A DNA stretch of 9,712 bases from Rhodocyclaceae bacterium UBA5602. GTDB lineage: Bacteria > Pseudomonadota > Gammaproteobacteria > Burkholderiales > Rhodocyclaceae. Within the stretch, counting starts at the first letter, position 1; each line of letters opens with the position of its first letter. Positions 4,661 to 9,712 of this stretch are shown here, in pieces. The position numbers and the translations under genes were made by a program. Where the stretch lies: contig DILC01000033.1 in NCBI GenBank assembly GCA_002424865.1, positions 24,050 through 33,761 of the forward strand, in the 5' to 3' direction. Under the pieces are notes generated by a model. It saw nothing but the letters and a program-made list of their open reading frames with translations. It had not been told where the DNA came from and made no database searches.

Positions 4661-6637
4661 GTGATGACTGACACTTTGCCACTGGTTTTATTACTCCTTG
4701 CCGCTGCCGTGAGCGTGGTGGCGGTTTTTCGCCTGCTCGGTTTGCCGCCCATTATGGGTTATCTGCTGGTGGGCACGGTCATGGGGCCGCATGCCTTGGG
4801 CTGGGTTCCCGATACCTTGCAAACGCGGCATCTGGCTGAGTTTGGCGTGGTTTTTCTGATGTTCTCGATTGGCTTGGAGTTTTCCCTGGCGCGGCTGTAT
4901 CAAATGAAACGCATCGTGTTTGGGCTCGGGCTGGCGCAAGTGTCGATTTCCATGCTGGTGGCCATGCTGGCCGCACGGCTACTCGGCGTGCCATGGTTGG
5001 CAGGTCTGGTGTTAGGCGGTGCCTTGGCGATGTCATCGACGGCAATTTTGTCCAAGTTGCTGAGTGATCGGGGGGAGCTCGATGCGCCTCATGGCCGGGA
5101 AGTGATCGGCGTGTTGTTGTTTCAGGATATCGCTGTTGTGCCCTTGCTGGTGTTGATTCCAGCTTTAACTCAGCCGGTCGGCGAAATGGCTGAAGCCTTG
5201 TTGTGGGCTGGTTTAAAAGCGGCTGTCTTGCTTGGGCTGATTTTATTTGCCGGTCAGCGTGTGCTTTCAGCTTGGTTTTATCGCGTGGCACGGAGTAAAT
5301 CGGGCGAGCTATTCATGCTCAACGTTCTGTTGATAACGCTCGGCATGGCGTGGATTACTGAGCTGGCGGGGCTCTCCATGGCCTTGGGGGCATTCATTGC
5401 GGGCATGCTGATTGGCGAGACAGACTATCGCTATCAGGTGGAAGAGGACATCAAGCCGTTTCGGGATGTGTTGTTAGGGCTGTTTTTCGTTTCTATCGGC
5501 ATGCGGCTCAATCTGGGGCAGCTGGGTGAGGAATGGCCTTTGGTTATTGGCATTTTGTGCTCGCTTCTGGTGCTGAAGTTGCTGATTGTGAGTGGTTTTT
5601 CACGGTTATTGGGCAGTTCGCCAGGAACAGCTTTGAGGAGCGGTTTGTGGTTATGCGCCGGGGGGGAGTTTGGCTTTGTGGTGTTGGCGCGTAGCGATGA
5701 AGTGGGCTTGTTAGTCCCACACTATTTGCAGCCCGTGCTGGCAGCCTTGGTGCTCTCTTTATTGCTGGCTCCTTTGATTGTGCAATTTACCGAACGCCTG
5801 GTGTTTCGATTTGTGGCGTCCGAATGGTTGATGCGCTCCATGCAACTCACGCAGATTGCCGCACAATCGCTGAATGCAGAAAAGCATGCCATTTTGTGCG
5901 GTTATGGCCGCACTGGCCAGCATTTGGCGCGCTTTCTCGAAGCGGAAGGTGTTTCATTCATGGCGCTGGACCCCGACCCGGAGCGGGTGCGCGCCTCGGC
6001 AGCGGCTGGCGAAGCGGTTGCCTGGGGCGATGGCACGCGCAAGGAAATGCTGCTCGCTGCGGGGCTCGCGCGCGCCAGCGTGGTGATCATTACCTTTGCC
6101 GATGTTGCGGCAGCGCTGCGCGTGATCCATCGCGTGCGCGAATTGCGGCCTGACGTGCCGATCGTCTCGCGTGCGCGCAACGAGGAAGACATGGAAAAGC
6201 TCTACGCCGCCGGCGCTGCCGAAGTGGTGCCCGAAGCGCTGGAGTCCAGCGTGATGCTGGCCACGCATGCGCTGGCCTTGTCCGGCATTCCGATGCACAA
6301 GGTGATCAAGCGCCTGCGTGAAATGCGCGAGCAGCATTACGCGTTATTGCGCGGCTTTTTTCATGGTGCGACCGATGCCGGCCAGCACCTGGCGGATGCC
6401 GACCAGCCGCGCCTGCATGCGGTGACGTTGACGCCCGGCGCGTGGGCTATCGGCCGGTGTGTGGCTGACCTCGATCTCGAAAAACTCGGCGCTGGCGTGA
6501 CGGCGATACGCCGCCGCTCACTGCGAGGACTCAAGCTGACACCAGCGGTAGAACTGATGGCAGGCGATGTGGTGGTACTGCTGGGCGCAATTGCGGCAGT
6601 CACTGCCGGCGAGGGGGTGCTGTTGCGTGGAAAATAA
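4661..6637 (+). CDS. Kef-type cation/proton antiporter (CPA2) with C-terminal TrkA/RCK module
   Basis: This 658-residue inner-membrane protein belongs to the monovalent cation:proton antiporter-2 family and probably exchanges K+ (or Na+) for H+. The membrane part (about 5-385) has some 12 hydrophobic segments, with CPA2 hallmarks FSIGLEFS (68-75), the ion-site motif FQDIAVVP (154-161, Asp156), and YQVEEDIKPF (258-267) followed by GLFFVSIGM (273-281). That segment corresponds to the acidic regulatory loop and following helix of KefC. A TrkA_N/RCK nucleotide-binding domain follows (about 408-525; Rossmann motif GYGRTGQ at 414-420, Asp437 at the end of strand 2), then a TrkA_C domain (about 575-655). 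Translation may begin at GTG 4661 (GAGA eight bases upstream) or ATG 4664. It is divergent from kdsD. Leucine codons shift from mainly TTG/CTG-mixed to CTG and G+C rises near the membrane/RCK boundary. KefB, KefC or a ybaL-like relative cannot be told apart from sequence alone. Confidence 0.92.
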   Translation: MMTDTLPLVLLLLAAAVSVVAVFRLLGLPPIMGYLLVGTVMGPHALGWVPDTLQTRHLAEFGVVFLMFSIGLEFSLARLYQMKRIVFGLGLAQVSISMLVAMLAARLLGVPWLAGLVLGGALAMSSTAILSKLLSDRGELDAPHGREVIGVLLFQDIAVVPLLVLIPALTQPVGEMAEALLWAGLKAAVLLGLILFAGQRVLSAWFYRVARSKSGELFMLNVLLITLGMAWITELAGLSMALGAFIAGMLIGETDYRYQVEEDIKPFRDVLLGLFFVSIGMRLNLGQLGEEWPLVIGILCSLLVLKLLIVSGFSRLLGSSPGTALRSGLWLCAGGEFGFVVLARSDEVGLLVPHYLQPVLAALVLSLLLAPLIVQFTERLVFRFVASEWLMRSMQLTQIAAQSLNAEKHAILCGYGRTGQHLARFLEAEGVSFMALDPDPERVRASAAAGEAVAWGDGTRKEMLLAAGLARASVVIITFADVAAALRVIHRVRELRPDVPIVSRARNEEDMEKLYAAGAAEVVPEALESSVMLATHALALSGIPMHKVIKRLREMREQHYALLRGFFHGATDAGQHLADADQPRLHAVTLTPGAWAIGRCVADLDLEKLGAGVTAIRRRSLRGLKLTPAVELMAGDVVVLLGAIAAVTAGEGVLLRGK

Positions 6638-6659
6638 AAAACCCGCCGCAGCGGGCTTT
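6638..6659. terminator. Bidirectional terminator between the convergent antiporter and pilin genes
   Basis: CCCGC (6642-6646) pairs with GCGGG (6651-6655) around a four-base loop. Flanking A residues (6638-6640) pair with T residues (6657-6659) across one mismatch. On the minus strand the hairpin is followed by six T, a good intrinsic terminator for the pilin gene. On the plus strand it starts right at the antiporter stop codon and is followed by three T, so it is weaker there. Confidence 0.8.
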
Positions 6660-6675
6660 CAGGAGTGCATGACTT

Positions 6676-7308
6676 TTATATGTTCTTGCAAAGCACGTAG
6701 AGGTTTGTCCCGTTATCAACATAATCTTCCGTTGGATCCGAGGTACCCACAGCCGTAGGAGGGGTGGTTTCTTTCAGTGCTCGGACGGTGCCAGTTTTTG
6801 CGTTGCCGTCATCCATTTGGCTGTCAAGTGCTTGCGCAATCTTGGCGGGCAGGCTTCCGGAGCAAACGATGGTGCCAGAAAGCCCCATCCCCCCACTCTG
6901 GACACCCATGATCCCACCAGCGGCATTGAGTGGCTGCGCATTGGCATGAGCCAATGTGTCTGTTTGTCCTGCGACAAAACCAGAAAGACGCATCTCCCCC
7001 CAAAACAATCTGGATTCGGCAGTGTCGTCTGTCGAGGCATAAGATCCACCGATGACATTATCACCATTCCCCGCAGCAGTGATCAGTGGCCACCGCGTGG
7101 CGCCAGGGTCGTCCCCTGGAAGGCGCTTGTAACGGTCTTGATATGAATAGACCGCAGCAACGATTCCATTCAAGTCATTAGACACATTTTTAATTTTCGC
7201 TTGGGTAATCAACTCCTGCCCCTTGAGTACGCCGCCGAGCAGCAGGCCGATGATGACCAGCACGATGGCGATTTCGACCAAGGTAAAGCCGGATTGTTTG
7301 TTACGCAT
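6676..7308 (-). CDS. Type IV pilin-like protein (prepilin with N-terminal cleavage/methylation motif)
   Basis: The 210-residue product is a class III-type prepilin substrate for export and assembly by a type IV pilus or type II secretion-like machine. The leader MRNKQSG is followed by the prepilin peptidase/methylation motif FTLVE and a hydrophobic alpha1 helix to about residue 27; cleavage is expected after Gly7, with Glu12 as the conserved Glu5 of the mature protein. The globular part carries YKRLPGDDPGATRW (60-73), a glycine-rich stretch (130-145), and IAQALDSQMDDGNAKTG (157-173). Cys149 and Cys207 probably form a C-terminal disulfide loop. A GGAG site six bases before ATG supports the start. 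No pilus assembly genes are nearby, so it is an orphan pilin relying on machinery encoded elsewhere. Whether it is a major pilin, minor pilin or pseudopilin cannot be decided. Confidence 0.9.
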   Translation of the reverse strand: MRNKQSGFTLVEIAIVLVIIGLLLGGVLKGQELITQAKIKNVSNDLNGIVAAVYSYQDRYKRLPGDDPGATRWPLITAAGNGDNVIGGSYASTDDTAESRLFWGEMRLSGFVAGQTDTLAHANAQPLNAAGGIMGVQSGGMGLSGTIVCSGSLPAKIAQALDSQMDDGNAKTGTVRALKETTPPTAVGTSDPTEDYVDNGTNLYVLCKNI

Positions 7309-7378
7309 TGTGTACTCCTAAAAGTCCTAGATTTTGCGGAAGCTGCTTCAGCCATTCATACAGCATGTCATTTCTTGT

Positions 7379-7407
7379 ACTATACCAATAACTCAATTAG
7401 TTAGGAA
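7379..7407 (-). promoter_or_regulatory. Predicted extended -10 promoter of the pilin-like gene
   Basis: On the minus strand TATAGT (7379-7384, five of six matches to -10) is preceded by TGG, giving an extended -10 motif. The -35 position (7402-7407, TTCCTA) matches poorly, as is common with extended -10 promoters. Transcription would start near 7372, leaving a leader of about 63 nt. I looked for a sigma54 GG-N10-GC element, common for pilins, and did not find a good one. Confidence 0.45.
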
Positions 7408-7433
7408 CCATTTCTCGATTTCTTCTTGTAGTT

Positions 7434-7461
7434 AAACCGGTTTGCGATCGCCGATTTGGCG
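7434..7461. repeat. Cluster of adjoining palindromes upstream of the pilin promoter
   Basis: Three palindromic elements touch or overlap: AAACCGGTTT (7434-7443), GCGATCGC (7444-7451), and the hairpin CGCC-GATTT-GGCG (7449-7461). They lie 27-55 bp upstream of the pilin -35 position and 45-72 bp past the metG stop. None is followed by a T run, so they do not form a standard terminator. They could be regulator binding sites; no regulator is identified. Confidence 0.4.
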
Positions 7462-7505
7462 GTGCTTGTTGCGGTAACACGTTGGTTTTTGCGTCCGTGT
7501 CAGCA

Positions 7506-9581
7506 TCATTTGACCCGCATGCCGGGTTGCGCACCGCTGTCGGGCGAGAGCAGGAACAATCCGGATGTCTGGCCGTCAGTATCCGAGGCGGCCAGCACCA
7601 TGCCTTCGGACAGGCCGAATTTCATCTTGCGCGGGGCGAGGTTGGCGACCATCACGGTGAGGCGACCAACGAGCTGCGCCGGGTCGTAAGCGGATTTTAT
7701 GCCGGCAAAGACCTGGCGCGTTTCGCCGCCCAGGTCCAGTGTCAGGCGGATGAGTTTTTCGGCACCTTCGACATGCTGGGCATCGCTAATGCGGGCAATG
7801 CGCAGGTCGATCTTGCTGAAATCGTCTATGCCTATGGTTGGGGCGAATTCGGTGGCTGTTTTTACTGGGGGTGCAGCAACAGCCGTCGTTTGCTCGGTAG
7901 CAGCTAGCGTGTCGCGGTTGGCTGCGACCAGCGCGGCGATCTGTTCCGGGTCGATGCGCTGCATCAGGTGCTCATAGGCGCTGATGCGATGCGCGGGTGG
8001 CAGGATATGGCCGGCGTCAGCCCAGGCCAGCGGCGCGATGTTGAGGAATTCTTCGGCGCGCTGGGCCAGCTTGGGCAGCACCGGCTTGAGGTAGATCGTC
8101 AGCAGGCGGAAGGCGTTGATCAGCACGGTGCACACATAATGCAGCAGTTCCCGATGCTCGATTGACTTGGCAAGCTGCCAGGGCTGGTGCTTATCGACAT
8201 ATTGATTAACCTGGTCGGCCAGTGCCATGATGCGGCGCAGGGCGCGGGCGTAATCGCGGGATTCGTAATGCGCGGCGATCTCGTCGGCGGCTTCGGCAAT
8301 GCCTGGCAGGTCGGCATAAAACTCCTGGATAAAGTGCGAGTTAAGCAGCTCGCCGCCGAATTTTTTTTCGATGAAGCCCGCAGCGCGGCTGGCGATGTTG
8401 ATGTATTTGCCGATCAAATCGGAATTCACGCGGCTGACGAAATCGTCGAGATTGAGGTCAATGTCTTCCATCGAACCATTGAGCTTGGCGGCGAAGTAAT
8501 AGCGCAGCCATTCCGGATTGAGGCCTTGCGCGAGATACGACTCGGCGGTGATGAAGGTGCCGCGCGATTTGCTCATCTTGGCGCCATCCACGGTTAAAAA
8601 GCCATGGGCGAACACTTGCGTCGGTGTGCGATAACCGGCGTGTTCGAGTTCTGCCGGCCAGAACAGGGCGTGGAAATACAGGATGTCCTTGCCGATGAAG
8701 TGATACAGCTCGGTTTTTGCATCCTTGCCCCAGAATTCATTGAAATTCAGCCCTTTTTTAGCGCACAGATTCTGGAATGAGCCCATGTAGCCAATCGGGG
8801 CGTCGAGCCAGACATAAAAATACTTGCCCGGCGCATCGGGGATTTCAAAACCGAAGTAGGGCGCATCGCGCGAGATGTCCCAGTCGGTGAGTTTGTTCTC
8901 GCCCGGCGTGCCCAGCCACTCCTGCAATTTGTGGGTGGCCTCGATCTGCAGATGGCCCGGTTCGCTCGTCCACTGGCGCAGGAATGCCTGGCAGCGTGGG
9001 TCGGACAGCTTGAAAAAATAATGTTCGGATGAGCGCAACTCCGGCTTGGCGCCGGAAATGGCGGAATACGGGTCTTTGAGGTCAGTGGGCGCATAGGCTG
9101 CGCCGCAGGCTTCGCAGGAATCGCCGTATTGATCCTTCGCGCCGCATTTCGGGCATTCGCCCTTGATGAAGCGGTCGGGCAGGAACATTTGCTTGACGGG
9201 ATCAAAGTGTTGCTCGATGGGGCGCACATCAATCAGGCCGACGGCTTTCAGTTTGGTGTAGATATCTTCTGCAAAGCGCCGGGTTTCTTCCGAATGCGTG
9301 GTGTAGTAGTTATCGAATGCGACATGAAAGCCGGCAAAATCGCGGCTGTGTTCGATGTGCATGCGATCGATGAGCTGTTCTGGCGTAATGCCTTCTTTTT
9401 CCGCGCGCAGCATGATGGGTGTGCCATGCGTGTCGTCGGCGCAGATATACCAGCACTCATGGCCGCGCATTTTCTGCAGGCGCACCCAGATGTCGGTTTG
9501 CATATAACCCACCAGGTGGCCAAGATGAATGGCGCCGTTGGCATAGGGCAGGGCGCTGGTAACGAGAATTTTTCGTGACAT
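7506..9581 (-). CDS. metG: Methionine--tRNA ligase (MetG)
   Basis: MetG charges tRNA-Met with methionine using ATP, in the cytoplasm. The 691-residue product is full length for the long, E. coli-like class I form. The Rossmann catalytic domain has the HIGH-type motif HLGH (19-22) and the KMSKS motif (335-339). The zinc knuckle of the connective peptide is CPKC...CEAC with Cys143, 146, 156 and 159. An alpha-helical anticodon-binding domain follows (about 390-545). After an Ala/Thr-rich linker, a C-terminal EMAPII/Trbp111-like tRNA-binding domain runs from about 583 to 691, which usually mediates dimerisation. The start at 9581 matches the family N-terminus (MSRKILVTSALPYANG). No Shine-Dalgarno is visible in the ~20 bases before it. 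The gene looks intact and richer in G+C than its neighbours. No clear terminator lies between it and the pilin gene on the same strand. Confidence 0.97.
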   Translation of the reverse strand: MSRKILVTSALPYANGAIHLGHLVGYMQTDIWVRLQKMRGHECWYICADDTHGTPIMLRAEKEGITPEQLIDRMHIEHSRDFAGFHVAFDNYYTTHSEETRRFAEDIYTKLKAVGLIDVRPIEQHFDPVKQMFLPDRFIKGECPKCGAKDQYGDSCEACGAAYAPTDLKDPYSAISGAKPELRSSEHYFFKLSDPRCQAFLRQWTSEPGHLQIEATHKLQEWLGTPGENKLTDWDISRDAPYFGFEIPDAPGKYFYVWLDAPIGYMGSFQNLCAKKGLNFNEFWGKDAKTELYHFIGKDILYFHALFWPAELEHAGYRTPTQVFAHGFLTVDGAKMSKSRGTFITAESYLAQGLNPEWLRYYFAAKLNGSMEDIDLNLDDFVSRVNSDLIGKYINIASRAAGFIEKKFGGELLNSHFIQEFYADLPGIAEAADEIAAHYESRDYARALRRIMALADQVNQYVDKHQPWQLAKSIEHRELLHYVCTVLINAFRLLTIYLKPVLPKLAQRAEEFLNIAPLAWADAGHILPPAHRISAYEHLMQRIDPEQIAALVAANRDTLAATEQTTAVAAPPVKTATEFAPTIGIDDFSKIDLRIARISDAQHVEGAEKLIRLTLDLGGETRQVFAGIKSAYDPAQLVGRLTVMVANLAPRKMKFGLSEGMVLAASDTDGQTSGLFLLSPDSGAQPGMRVK

Positions 9582-9631
9582 GGGGATCGGTTTTTAAAAG
9601 AGGGTGCAATCGGGGACTCAATCAGCTTGCC

Positions 9632-9640
9632 AGTTTAGCA
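9632..9640 (-). promoter_or_regulatory. Possible extended -10 promoter element of metG
   Basis: On the minus strand TGCTAAACT gives an extended -10 (TGN plus TAAACT, four of six matches), with no recognisable -35 box. It would start transcription near 9625 and leave a leader of about 43 nt. An alternative, TTGAGT...TTTAAA nearer the gene, would make the mRNA almost leaderless. Neither is strong. Confidence 0.22.
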
Positions 9641-9712
9641 AAGGCGTGGGGAATGAGGCGCGCAGGATGGGGTTGAGATTGGCTGGGTATGGCTGGATGG
9701 GCGGCGGCGCGA

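Noticed and set aside
4779..5291. 170-codon minus-strand frame inside the antiporter gene
   Set aside because: Low-complexity Arg/Pro/Thr-rich translation opposite a clearly coding membrane protein; a shadow frame.
7449..7461. Hairpin downstream of metG considered as its terminator
   Set aside because: The stem is only four base pairs and no T run follows on the minus strand.
8187..8597. 136-codon plus-strand frame (and a 149-codon one at 9129-9578) within metG
   Set aside because: Both are antisense to a fully conserved synthetase gene and match no recognisable family; typical antisense shadows of a G+C-rich gene.
9618..9710. Stop-terminated frame of about 30 codons on the minus strand upstream of metG that could be the tail of another gene
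   Set aside because: Too short and proline-rich to call, with no recognisable family, and it lies where the metG promoter is expected. Sequence beyond the right edge would settle it.
9668..9712. Possible start of a divergent gene (mrp/apbC is often divergent from metG)
   Set aside because: An ATG at 9668 opens a frame to the edge, but there is no clear ribosome site and the Gly-rich translation does not resemble the expected N-terminus.

Overview
The window looks like chromosomal DNA from a betaproteobacterium, most likely order Burkholderiales and perhaps Oxalobacteraceae. This is inferred from the protein families, the kdsD-kdsC-lptC-lptA order with a divergent Kef-type antiporter beside kdsD, a PHA-granule phasin, and the general character of the MetG, LptA and pilin proteins. 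No search was run, so the genus is unknown. Base composition looks moderate by eye, with visibly richer G+C in metG and the 3' part of the antiporter gene. No phage, insertion sequence, tRNA, rRNA or CRISPR array is visible.

Layout. Positions 1-440 (minus) hold a phasin gene cut by the left window edge. Upstream of it, 441-965 is a long AT-rich intergenic region with a perfect-consensus sigma70 promoter driving a ~200-nt leader, two TGC/GCA palindromes bracketing that promoter, and the terminator of the next operon. Positions 966-4588 (minus) form a compact five-gene operon read from right to left: kdsD (arabinose-5-phosphate isomerase), kdsC (KDO-8-phosphate phosphatase), lptC and lptA (LPS transport bridge), then an enoyl-CoA hydratase/crotonase. 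The crotonase sits where lptB (often followed by rpoN) is usually found. The junctions kdsD/kdsC (TGATG) and kdsC/lptC (ATGA) overlap.

A 72-bp divergent region (4589-4660) with interleaved promoters separates kdsD from a Kef-type cation/proton antiporter with a C-terminal RCK module (4661-6637, plus). The antiporter gene converges on an orphan type IV pilin-like gene (6676-7308, minus), and one hairpin between them can serve both. A ~200-bp non-coding stretch with an extended -10 promoter and a cluster of palindromes precedes the pilin gene. metG (methionyl-tRNA synthetase, 7506-9581, minus) fills the rest, with about 130 bp of upstream sequence to the right edge.

Functionally, kdsD-kdsC-lptC-lptA serve outer-membrane biogenesis (KDO supply and LPS transport), the phasin coats PHA storage granules, and MetG is housekeeping. 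I saw no convincing undescribed multi-gene system. The points most worth a second look are the phasin control region, the crotonase in the lptB slot, the composition step inside the antiporter gene at the membrane/RCK boundary, and the pilin upstream region.
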